A DNA stretch of 5,210 bases from Nitrosarchaeum sp. (GCA_004297665.1 SCUP01000172.1:1-5210), one strand, 5' to 3'; positions 1-5,142 are shown, counted from the stretch's first letter. Translations and numbers: made by a program. Notes: generated from the sequence alone by a model not told the origin.

Positions 1-245
1 GTTTGAATGACAATTCCTAATGTTTGAATCCATCTTTCTATATTGCCTGATTTTATTACAAGATCTTCTATCATATATCCTGCCCATATTACAAAAAACC
101 CTATACTGATTGAAAAAAATGCAACTGTTAATCTAAATAATGTGGGGCTGCCTGTATTTCTAAATCCCCTCATCGACATTATTCCTATTGCAAGTCCTAC
201 CAAAAATCCAACCAAATTTAGTATGTTTTCTAATAGAAATTCCAA
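1..245 (-). CDS. Membrane protein of unknown function, N-terminal part (runs off left edge)
   Basis: Reading the minus strand from a TTG at 245 gives 81 complete codons open to the window edge. Two strongly hydrophobic segments are visible, about residues 8-25 (NILNLVGFLVGLAIGIMS) and 37-59 (LFRLTVAFF... to IWAGYMI), separated by a polar stretch RGFRNTGSPT. A third may begin near residue 71 (RWIQTLGIVIQ). This indicates an integral membrane protein with no recognisable signal or catalytic motif in the visible part. The frame is closed upstream by TAA at 254-252, and only TTG lies between that stop and the first hydrophobic segment. The first in-frame ATG comes at residue 23, inside or just after helix 1, so TTG is preferred. 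A TATA-like box sits about 31 nt upstream, consistent with a leaderless message. The plus strand over the same bases is also open (43-255), but hydrophobic segments make the minus strand more convincing. I do not recognise the family. Confidence 0.72.
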   Translation of the reverse strand, partial: MEFLLENILNLVGFLVGLAIGIMSMRGFRNTGSPTLFRLTVAFFSISIGFFVIWAGYMIEDLVIKSGNIERWIQTLGIVIQ

Positions 246-270
246 CGATGTTTAACAATTCCCCAATCTA

Positions 271-282
271 ATTATTTTAATC
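271..282 (-). promoter_or_regulatory. TATA-like box for the 245 TTG membrane-protein gene
   Basis: The minus strand reads GATTAAAATAAT here, centred about 31 nt upstream of the TTG start at 245. Archaeal TATA boxes normally lie 25-30 nt upstream of the transcription start, so this would give a message with almost no leader. Supported by position and composition only. Confidence 0.4.
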
Positions 283-305
283 TGCTGAATGATTTTACAA
301 TGTTG

Positions 306-515
306 TTAATCCCATTCATCTAATGACCCTGCAGACTGCCCTTCAGTACTACCCACATAATCTCCAAGAATATCTGAGTATGTTGTTTCATTATGTGCAA
401 CAAATTTAACATATTCTCCATAACTCATATCTAAATCACAGTTTTCACATTTTACAAAAGAAAAGTCCATTGATAATTCTGCTGTTTTCTTACATTTTGG
501 ACATTTTATCTTCAC
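306..515 (-). CDS. Small zinc-ribbon protein, unknown function
   Basis: A 69-aa protein starting at GTG (515) and ending at TAA (308-306). Two CxxC pairs, C5-x2-C8 (CPKC) and C23-x2-C26 (CENC), spaced by 14 residues, form a classic N-terminal zinc ribbon. The C-terminal 40 residues are acidic and low in hydrophobics (GDYVGSTEGQSAGSLDEWD), with no further domain visible. The frame is closed by TAG a few codons upstream, and GTG is the only standard start before the first cysteine pair. No membrane segment is present, so it is presumably cytosolic. It is transcribed divergently from the zinc-ribbon/YggX-like gene, with only 77 nt between the two start codons, and shares its strand with the membrane-protein gene 60 nt downstream. 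Such ribbons bind metal and may contact nucleic acid or protein; the actual role cannot be told from sequence. Confidence 0.82.
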   Translation of the reverse strand: MKIKCPKCKKTAELSMDFSFVKCENCDLDMSYGEYVKFVAHNETTYSDILGDYVGSTEGQSAGSLDEWD

Positions 516-535
516 AATTGATTTTGCATTTGTTA

Positions 536-548
536 TCTATTATTGTTT
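536..548 (-). promoter_or_regulatory. Weak TATA-like box for the 69-aa zinc-ribbon gene
   Basis: The minus strand reads AAACAATAATAGA, centred about 27 nt upstream of the GTG at 515. The spacing suits a leaderless archaeal transcript, but the box is only generically AT-rich. Confidence 0.28.
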
Positions 549-554
549 TACATT

Positions 555-570
555 CAATAAAAGATAAAAG
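555..570 (+). promoter_or_regulatory. TATA-like box for the zinc-ribbon/YggX-like gene
   Basis: The stretch CAATAAAAGATAAAAG lies about 25-35 nt upstream of the ATG at 593, the position expected for an archaeal TATA box of a leaderless gene. It partly overlaps a purine-rich AAAAGGAG (566-573) that could instead act as a Shine-Dalgarno site for a TTG at 581. The two readings are mutually exclusive for one transcript. Confidence 0.35.
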
Positions 571-592
571 GAGTTCTTTCTTGCTACCTTTT

Positions 593-874
593 ATGAGTCG
601 AACTTGTACCAAATGTAAGAACTCTATTCTTGATAATGAGGAACTTGATATGGTTGCTGAGAAATATCCAGTTTGTAACAAGTGTTGGGCTGAATGGAAA
701 GAATACCGTGTAATGGTTATGAATGAAATGAGACTTGATATGTCTATGGCAGATCATAGAAAATTATTAAAAAAACATGAAAAAATCTTTGCAGGTGTAC
801 TTTCTCCTGAAGGAGAAATAGTGGACTATACTAATGAAGATAATAGAAAACCAGATAAACTTCCAGACGCCTAG
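593..874 (+). CDS. Zinc-ribbon protein with YggX-like (Fe(II)-trafficking family) C-terminal part
   Basis: A 93-aa protein from ATG 593 to TAG 872-874. Residues 5-31 carry two CxxC pairs (C5/C8 and C28/C31), a zinc-ribbon or rubredoxin-like metal site. Residues 32-83 resemble the bacterial YggX family: WAEWKEYRVMVMNEMRLDMS followed by ADHRKLL parallels the family's WAxW...INEKKLNM...AEHRKLL core, and DYTNEDNRKP parallels its YTPED ending. Bacterial YggX (about 90 aa) is linked to iron trafficking and protection of Fe-S proteins against oxidation; whether that role holds here is inference. Even the first residues, MSRT, match the bacterial start, which favours this ATG. The frame is open further upstream to 470, but that stretch overlaps the divergent gene and reads as hydrophobic low-complexity shadow. 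A TTG at 581 preceded by GGAG is an alternative start adding four residues. The gene is probably monocistronic, and its stop overlaps that of the convergent neighbour. Confidence 0.85.
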   Translation: MSRTCTKCKNSILDNEELDMVAEKYPVCNKCWAEWKEYRVMVMNEMRLDMSMADHRKLLKKHEKIFAGVLSPEGEIVDYTNEDNRKPDKLPDA

Positions 875-1332
875 AACTTCAAGTATTTCTTTGCATTATC
901 TGGTATAACTATCATTAATTTTCTTTTTCGTTCTACATCAAGTTCATTAATTATCTTCCTGATTGTGTGTGAAATAATGTCTTTTTTTGCTTCATCTAAT
1001 GTTAAGAAAATCTCTAATATTCCATCTAAATTAAACGCAATTAATTTTTGTGGAGATTCAGAAATCTCATTGATGTAGCCAGAAAATAGCCCATTTCGCT
1101 GTTCTTCTGACAGTGTAGTTAAGATCTCTAACCATGTTTTGAAAAGTTTTGCAAAATTTGGAAAAGGGATTGTAGGTCCAGCTTCCAGAGCATTATTGAT
1201 GATTTCTTTTTTCTCTACTTCTGTCATTGAGAAAAATTCCATCATTCTTTTTTTTAAAACAGGTATTCGAAGAAAATCTGGAAGATTTGCCAAGATTACT
1301 ATAATATTTCCTGCATAATTTGGTTCTGTCAA
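871..1332 (-). CDS. Helical repeat protein of unknown function (153 aa)
   Basis: The frame runs from TTG (1332-1330) to TAG (873-871), 153 aa. It is closed by TGA two codons before the TTG, and the first ATG lies only at residue 30, so TTG is the likely start. The sequence is rich in charged residues and leucine/isoleucine, looks almost wholly alpha-helical, and has no cysteine pair, signal peptide or clear membrane segment. An internal repeat is visible: MEFFSMTEVEKKEII (31-45), LEILTTLSEEQRNGL (68-82) and LEIFLTLDEAKKDII (106-120), with a shorter echo LDVERKRKLM (131-140). The first three units recur every 37-38 residues. This suggests stacked helical hairpins of a scaffold type, but I do not recognise a named family. 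A TATA-like box lies about 28 nt upstream, back to back with the purA promoter, and the 3' end overlaps the convergent zinc-ribbon/YggX-like gene by four bases. Confidence 0.82.
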   Translation of the reverse strand: MTEPNYAGNIIVILANLPDFLRIPVLKKRMMEFFSMTEVEKKEIINNALEAGPTIPFPNFAKLFKTWLEILTTLSEEQRNGLFSGYINEISESPQKLIAFNLDGILEIFLTLDEAKKDIISHTIRKIINELDVERKRKLMIVIPDNAKKYLKF

Positions 1333-1354
1333 CGATCAATTCTATTTCTAATTG

Positions 1355-1364
1355 AATATTAAAT
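1355..1364 (-). promoter_or_regulatory. TATA-like box for the 153-aa repeat-protein gene
   Basis: The minus strand reads ATTTAATATT, centred about 28 nt upstream of the TTG at 1332, as expected for an archaeal promoter with a leaderless transcript. It lies about 28 nt from the purA box, which points the other way. Confidence 0.5.
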
Positions 1365-1382
1365 CATCTGATAACACTTCAG

Positions 1383-1392
1383 CTTAAATAAA
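1383..1392 (+). promoter_or_regulatory. TATA-like box for purA
   Basis: CTTAAATAAA, close to the archaeal TATA consensus, is centred about 25 nt upstream of the purA ATG at 1413, so transcription should begin at or next to the start codon. A 12-nt perfect palindrome, TTCAAATTTGAA (1398-1409), lies between the box and the ATG and could be an operator; this is unproven. Confidence 0.55.
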
Positions 1393-1412
1393 CGGAATTC
1401 AAATTTGAAAAT

Positions 1413-2414
1413 ATGACTTCTACTGTTGTTGTTGGTGGATTTTTTGGCGATGAAGGTAAAGGAAAGATAATCTCATATTTAGCAATGAAAGACAACCCAA
1501 AAATTATTGTTCGTGGTGGTGCTGGTCCAAATGCAGGTCATACCATTAGAGATGGTGATAAAATATACAAAGTCAGAATGCTACCAAGTGGATTTTTGAA
1601 TAAAAATGCAAAAGTGATGATTGGTCCTGGAGTTGTTATTAACCCTGCTGTTTTATTAAAAGAAATACAAGATTTTGATGTGTCTGGACGTTCATTTATT
1701 GATAAGCACTGTGGAATTATTGAAGAAAGTCATCTCATCCGTGACTCTAAGGGTGAATTAAAAGAAAAGATTGGTAGTACTGGTTCTGGTACTGGTCCTG
1801 CAAATGCAGATAGGGCAATGAGAGTTTTAAAATTAGCAAAAGACATAGATTCTTTATCTTCATTGATTGTAGATGTTCCTGCTGAAATAAACTCCGCACT
1901 TTCTTTAAATCAAAATGTATTAGTTGAAGGAACTCAGGGTACTTTTTTATCTTTATGGCATGGAACATATCCTTTTGTAACTTCAAAAGATGTTACTGCT
2001 TCTGGAATTTGTGCTGATGTTGGGCTCGGACCCAAAAAAGTCGATGAAGTAATTGTTGTCTTCAAGTCATACGTTACACGCGTTGGCACTGGACCATTAG
2101 CAAAAGAACTTACACTTGCAGAAGCTGAAAACAAAGGTTGGTCTGAATTTGGAACTGTAACTGGTAGACAGAGACGTGCTGCTGATTTTGATTTTGATTT
2201 AGCTAGGCGTGCAATCATGCTTAATAGTGCAACTCAAATCTCTATAACAAAATTAGATGTAATATTTCCAGATTGCACAGGTAAAACATCTTTTGAAGAA
2301 CTATCTAAAGACGCACAATCCTTCATAAATAATATTGAAGATAAATTAAACACGCCTGTAACAATAATTGGAACAGGACCTGCCGTAAATGAAATCATTG
2401 ACAGAAGAAAATAG
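1413..2414 (+). CDS. purA: Adenylosuccinate synthetase
   Basis: The enzyme joins IMP and aspartate using GTP to make adenylosuccinate, the first committed step from IMP to AMP, in the cytosol. The 333-aa product carries the family signatures in order: the phosphate loop GDEGKGK (12-18) with the catalytic Asp13; NAGHT (40-44) with catalytic His43; STGSGTGPA (122-130) for IMP contacts; EGTQG (172-176); YPFVTSKD (186-193); KSYVTRVGTGP (218-228); GTVTGRQRRAAD (247-258) for aspartate and phosphate binding; and TKLD (279-282) for guanine recognition. The C-terminus ends GTGP...IIDRRK. Bacterial and eukaryotic enzymes are about 430 aa; the shorter form is typical of archaea, so this is not a truncation. 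The ATG is preceded by a good TATA-like box and no Shine-Dalgarno site, fitting leaderless translation. Forty-nine bases separate its stop from the next gene, which has its own possible promoter. Confidence 0.97.
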   Translation: MTSTVVVGGFFGDEGKGKIISYLAMKDNPKIIVRGGAGPNAGHTIRDGDKIYKVRMLPSGFLNKNAKVMIGPGVVINPAVLLKEIQDFDVSGRSFIDKHCGIIEESHLIRDSKGELKEKIGSTGSGTGPANADRAMRVLKLAKDIDSLSSLIVDVPAEINSALSLNQNVLVEGTQGTFLSLWHGTYPFVTSKDVTASGICADVGLGPKKVDEVIVVFKSYVTRVGTGPLAKELTLAEAENKGWSEFGTVTGRQRRAADFDFDLARRAIMLNSATQISITKLDVIFPDCTGKTSFEELSKDAQSFINNIEDKLNTPVTIIGTGPAVNEIIDRRK

Positions 2415-2434
2415 CCTGAAAAATTTTGGGTAAG

Positions 2435-2443
2435 TTTAATTTA
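2435..2443 (+). promoter_or_regulatory. TATA-like box for the 220-aa gene and pyrF
   Basis: TTTAATTTA is centred about 25 nt upstream of the GTG at 2464, so the unknown gene and pyrF could be transcribed separately from purA as a leaderless message. A short palindrome TTGTACAA (2447-2454) sits between the box and the start codon. Confidence 0.42.
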
Positions 2444-2463
2444 GTATTGTACAAAAAATAACT

Positions 2464-3126
2464 GTGGATAAATTACCTCGTTACATTCAAGTCTCTTCCA
2501 CGCTGGAGTTTTCTAGATTAGTCTGTGCTCTTGAACGTGCACCACGTGTATCATTTCTTCATGAACATAATGGTCAGAAAGTTTTATCAGTCCAAATGGA
2601 TGTATTGAAAGAAAAACCAATTGTGTATTACACGCCATTTGAACATAATGGTCATTACATTTGTTATGGATTAAAAGGTGGAAAAGAAGAGTCTGATATT
2701 GTAAATTCTACCTCTGATGCAAGTAAACTCTATTCACCTATTGTAAGAATAAAATCTCTTCCAGATGCATTGAAACCTGGAAATGGTACTGCTGATAGAT
2801 ATCTGCCTATTGAGCTTGAAGATCTATCTAGTCTTGCAAAACTTACTTGGGGTTTTGAAGAAGCACCGTTTCCGTTATTTTTATTCCCACGTATTGATAA
2901 ATGGCTTGTTGGCGTTTTTATGAATTTTAATGAAGAAGGAGCCTCTTATTTCTGTCATGTAGTCCTTGATTCTGATCCTGAAAAACCATTCTTAAAATTT
3001 ACAACTAATAATGATGCTGAACCTTCGTTTGTAGAAAATCCATCAGAACATGGTTATTCATATATTAAAATTATAAAATTAAAAGAAACACATCCATTAG
3101 TTGATTATGGCCACCTTCAAAACTAG
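2464..3126 (+). CDS. Protein of unknown function upstream of and overlapping pyrF
   Basis: A 220-aa protein starting at GTG 2464 and ending at TAG 3124-3126. I do not recognise a family. No signal peptide, membrane helix, nucleotide-binding loop or cysteine metal site is visible. The composition (many aromatic and beta-prone residues, e.g. KPIVYYTPFEHNGHYICYGL at about 51-70 and WLVGVFMNFNEEGASYFCHV at about 147-166) suggests a globular mixed alpha/beta cytosolic protein. The tetrapeptide EHNG occurs twice, at 34-37 and 60-63, each followed within a few residues by a beta-strand-like stretch. The GTG is chosen because it is the first start in the frame, falls the expected distance from a TATA-like box, and is followed by a plausible N-terminus (MDKLPRYIQVS). 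Its 3' end overlaps pyrF by 20 nt, indicating co-transcription and probably coupled translation. A link to pyrimidine metabolism is only a guess from this coupling. Confidence 0.85.
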   Translation: MDKLPRYIQVSSTLEFSRLVCALERAPRVSFLHEHNGQKVLSVQMDVLKEKPIVYYTPFEHNGHYICYGLKGGKEESDIVNSTSDASKLYSPIVRIKSLPDALKPGNGTADRYLPIELEDLSSLAKLTWGFEEAPFPLFLFPRIDKWLVGVFMNFNEEGASYFCHVVLDSDPEKPFLKFTTNNDAEPSFVENPSEHGYSYIKIIKLKETHPLVDYGHLQN

Positions 3127-3847
3127 AATTTCTCAGATCTCAAAAAAGAATGGCAAAATTATTCTTGCCAATGATTATGATTCATCTGTGAATAATTTAG
3201 AAACAAAAACTATACAGAACATCAAAAAATTACATCCCTATCTCTGTGGAATTAAACTCAATTTTCATTTATTGTTACCTCTGAGTTTAAAAGAAATTTC
3301 TAAAATCAATAAAACTGCTCATAATTATGGATTACAAACAATTGCTGACATTAAATTAAATGATATTGGAAATACAAACAAAGTTACTACTGAACATCTT
3401 TGGAATTCAGGTTTTGACGCAGTAATCGTTAATCCAATTATGGGGTTAGATAGCCTAAAACAATTAGTGAAATCTTCTCACAAGGAAAACAAAGGTGTTA
3501 TCACATTGTGTCATATGAGCGCCCCTGAAGCCAAATTATCATATGATATAGAAATTAAGATGGGTAAAAAACAGCAACTTTACCAATTGTTCTTGGATTG
3601 GGCTATTCTCTCTAAAGTTGATGGAATTGTCGTTGGTGCAACATTTCCAGAAATTATTCGATATTGTCATCAAAAAGTAGGTGCAAAATTAGATATATTT
3701 TCACCTGGCATTGGTACGCAAGGTGGAAGTGCTAAAGAGGTTATCTCCATTGGTGCTGATTATTTAATTGTAGGTAGAACAATACTTAATGCTAAAAATC
3801 CTGTGGCTGTTTTAAAAGAATTACAACTACAAAGTTTTGGTAAGTAA
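3107..3847 (+). CDS. pyrF: Orotidine-5'-phosphate decarboxylase
   Basis: Converts OMP to UMP with loss of CO2, the last step of de novo UMP synthesis, in the cytosol. The 246-aa product shows the family's TIM-barrel motifs in order: LAND (20-23, Asp23 aligning with the substrate-binding Asp of the archaeal enzyme), IKLN (49-52, Lys50), the catalytic DIKLNDIGNT (81-90, Asp81-Lys83-Asp86), ITLCHMSAPEA (132-142), VVGATFPE (175-182), the phosphate-binding SPGIGTQGG (199-207) and VGRTIL (222-227). The closest style is the archaeal type I enzyme as in Methanothermobacter. The start is taken as ATG 3107; a TTG at 3101 in the same frame would add two residues. No clear Shine-Dalgarno site is visible, and the start lies inside the upstream gene, so translation is probably coupled to it. 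The last 21 bases overlap the convergent Nudix gene. Confidence 0.94.
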   Translation: MATFKTRISQISKKNGKIILANDYDSSVNNLETKTIQNIKKLHPYLCGIKLNFHLLLPLSLKEISKINKTAHNYGLQTIADIKLNDIGNTNKVTTEHLWNSGFDAVIVNPIMGLDSLKQLVKSSHKENKGVITLCHMSAPEAKLSYDIEIKMGKKQQLYQLFLDWAILSKVDGIVVGATFPEIIRYCHQKVGAKLDIFSPGIGTQGGSAKEVISIGADYLIVGRTILNAKNPVAVLKELQLQSFGK

Positions 3848-4246
3848 TGATTTTGATTTAGATAAAATTAATTTTGCATTATCGAATGTTGTTTTCTCCA
3901 TTGCTGTTTGATAATCCATCCAAGTATAATCCAGATGTTCATGTGAAATTGAAACTTCTTTAGTCTTTGTCTCTGCTAAGAAAAAAACAACTCTCTTATG
4001 AACTAGTTCCCCCTGAAATTGAAAATTGTATTCTATCCATTCCTCAAAATTATCCAAAAACACAATGTCTGTGATTCCTGTTTCTTCTAGTGTTTCTCTT
4101 ATGGCTGTTTGATGAGTTGTTTCACCTTTTTCCATTTTACCTTTAACAAAATCCCAATGTCCAGATGGGTAATGTAATAACAAAAATAAAATTTTTGAAT
4201 TCTCTTTTCTAAACAACACTACACCTGCAGATGTCTCTTCTATCAT
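3827..4246 (-). CDS. Nudix hydrolase, possibly of the Ap4A pyrophosphatase type
   Basis: A 139-aa single-domain Nudix protein from ATG (4246-4244) to TAG (3829-3827). The Nudix box GX5EX7REUXEEXGU is complete at residues 36-58: G36, E42, R50-E51, E54-E55 and G57, with Thr at the first hydrophobic position, as is common. These glutamates bind the divalent metal that cleaves X-linked nucleoside diphosphates. The N-terminal strand SAGVVLFRK followed by LFLLLHYPSGHWDFVKGKME resembles NUDT2/diadenosine-tetraphosphatase-like members (pattern GxxxF...LLL...HW.. PKG), so hydrolysis of dinucleoside polyphosphates is a reasonable guess; substrate cannot be read reliably from sequence. It lies 17 nt downstream of uppS on the same strand with a Shine-Dalgarno-like AGGACAGG before the ATG, so it is probably the second gene of that operon. 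Its 3' end overlaps the end of pyrF on the other strand. Confidence 0.92.
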   Translation of the reverse strand: MIEETSAGVVLFRKENSKILFLLLHYPSGHWDFVKGKMEKGETTHQTAIRETLEETGITDIVFLDNFEEWIEYNFQFQGELVHKRVVFFLAETKTKEVSISHEHLDYTWMDYQTAMEKTTFDNAKLILSKSKSLLTKTL

Positions 4247-4253
4247 TTCTATG

Positions 4254-4261
4254 CCTGTCCT
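4254..4261 (-). promoter_or_regulatory. Shine-Dalgarno-like site for the Nudix gene
   Basis: The minus strand reads AGGACAGG, ending 7 nt before the Nudix ATG at 4246. It contrasts with the first genes of transcripts here, most of which lack such a site, and supports translation as an internal operon gene behind uppS. Confidence 0.45.
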
Positions 4262-4263
4262 AA

Positions 4264-5046
4264 TTATTTACCTAATCTTCTTTTTCTTTCTTGGAATGTT
4301 CTAATAGCTCTCATCAAATCAATTTTTCTGAATTCTGGCCAAAATATATCCATAAAAATTAATTCACTATATGCACTTTGCCACATGAGAAATCCGCTTA
4401 ATCTTTTTTCGCCCGATGTTCTTAAAATCATATCTGGCGATGACTGTGGTAAATGTGATGTGTATAAATTGGATTCAATTTCTTTTTTACTAATATCATT
4501 AACATTAAGAGATCCCTCTTTGATCTTTTCAGCTATTTTCTTCACAGCATCCACTAATTCATTTTGTCCTCCATACGCTAATGCAATATTGAGAAAGTGA
4601 TTATCATAATTTTTTGTTGCATCATCTAATCGCTTTAAAATTTCTTTAATTGAATCAGGCAGTAGTTCTATTCTGCCAATTCCTTTAACTCTCATTTTAT
4701 TTTTATGAATTCTGGGATCATTGTACAGTTTTTCTAATCTAATGCGAATCAACTCATAAAGATGCTCTAACTCCTCATCGTCTCTATCTAGATTCTCTGC
4801 TGAAAGTGCATACAATGTAATTATTTTAATATCAAATTCTTCGCACCAATCAAGAAGATTCTCTACTGCATCGGCACCCTTCCAGTGACCTGTTTTTGGA
4901 ATGGTGAGGTGTCTTTTTGCCCATCTTCTGTTTCCATCTAAAATCAAGGCAAGATGATTTGGAATATCTCCACCACGTATTTCGCTTTCAAGTCTTTTTG
5001 AATAAATTTTGTATAGCCCAGATAATTGAAATATTGTATCTTTTAT
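4264..5046 (-). CDS. uppS: Cis-prenyltransferase (undecaprenyl/polyprenyl diphosphate synthase); start codon uncertain
   Basis: Condenses isopentenyl diphosphate with an allylic primer in cis to make the long polyprenyl diphosphate precursor of the lipid carrier (dolichol-type phosphate in archaea) used for cell-surface glycans; it acts at the membrane's cytosolic face. Motifs are clear: IPNHLALILDGNRRWAKRH (first residue encoded at 4965) with the catalytic Asp of DGNRRWA, LYALSAENLDRDDEE, LAYGGQNELVDAV, SPDMILRTSGEKRLSGFLMW and YSELIFMDIFWPEF. The stop is TAA (4266-4264). A TTG at 4947 would be a standard start, but it would leave only three residues before the catalytic Asp and discard a typical N-terminal helix (LYKIYSKRLESEIRGGDIPN). 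The frame is open upstream to a TGA at 5064-5062 with no ATG, GTG or TTG. I place the start tentatively at ATA 5046 (260 aa), because a TATA-like box lies about 27 nt before it; ATT 5055 and TTA 5061 are alternatives. Confidence 0.93.
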   Translation of the reverse strand: MKDTIFQLSGLYKIYSKRLESEIRGGDIPNHLALILDGNRRWAKRHLTIPKTGHWKGADAVENLLDWCEEFDIKIITLYALSAENLDRDDEELEHLYELIRIRLEKLYNDPRIHKNKMRVKGIGRIELLPDSIKEILKRLDDATKNYDNHFLNIALAYGGQNELVDAVKKIAEKIKEGSLNVNDISKKEIESNLYTSHLPQSSPDMILRTSGEKRLSGFLMWQSAYSELIFMDIFWPEFRKIDLMRAIRTFQERKRRLGK

Positions 5047-5068
5047 TTTGTTAATATCTAATCACCAC

Positions 5069-5076
5069 TAATAATT
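5069..5076 (-). promoter_or_regulatory. Possible TATA-like box for the uppS-Nudix operon
   Basis: The minus strand reads AATTATTA, centred about 27 nt upstream of the ATA codon at 5046, the same spacing seen for other first genes in this window. It is short and weak, and its weight comes mostly from that spacing. Confidence 0.28.
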
Positions 5077-5142
5077 GGTACATGCTAGATGATATCAGTG
5101 TTTTTCAGGAATAAAGTTATTGCAAAGGAATTTTTGCTTATT

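Noticed and set aside
43..255. Plus-strand open frame of 70 codons
   Set aside because: The minus strand over the same bases encodes clear hydrophobic helices with a TATA-like box; the plus reading is proline/isoleucine/asparagine-rich shadow sequence.
470..592. Upstream extension of the zinc-ribbon/YggX-like frame
   Set aside because: It overlaps the start of the divergent zinc-ribbon gene, reads as hydrophobic low-complexity sequence, and the family start MSRT matches the ATG at 593.
490..681. Minus-strand open frame of 63 codons
   Set aside because: It lies opposite the CxxC and YggX-like coding sequence and overlaps the 69-aa gene in another frame, with no recognisable features.
1747..2218. 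Two minus-strand open frames (1747-1986 and 1934-2218)
   Set aside because: Both lie wholly inside purA on the opposite strand, where all the catalytic motifs are encoded; they are shadows.
4385..4600. Plus-strand open frame of 71 codons
   Set aside because: It is antisense to conserved uppS motifs (RTSGE...FLMW and AYGGQNE), so it is a shadow.
5051..5083. Ten-codon minus-strand frame starting at ATG 5083 (MYQLLVVIRY), a possible leader peptide for uppS
   Set aside because: It has no Shine-Dalgarno site, no attenuator-like structure follows, and such short frames are common by chance; it matters only as a possible frame-shifted uppS start.
5122..5137. Small hairpin GCAAA-GGAATT-TTTGC just past the right-edge gene stop
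   Set aside because: The stem is only five pairs, mostly A-T, and no U-run follows on the minus strand, so it is not a convincing terminator.
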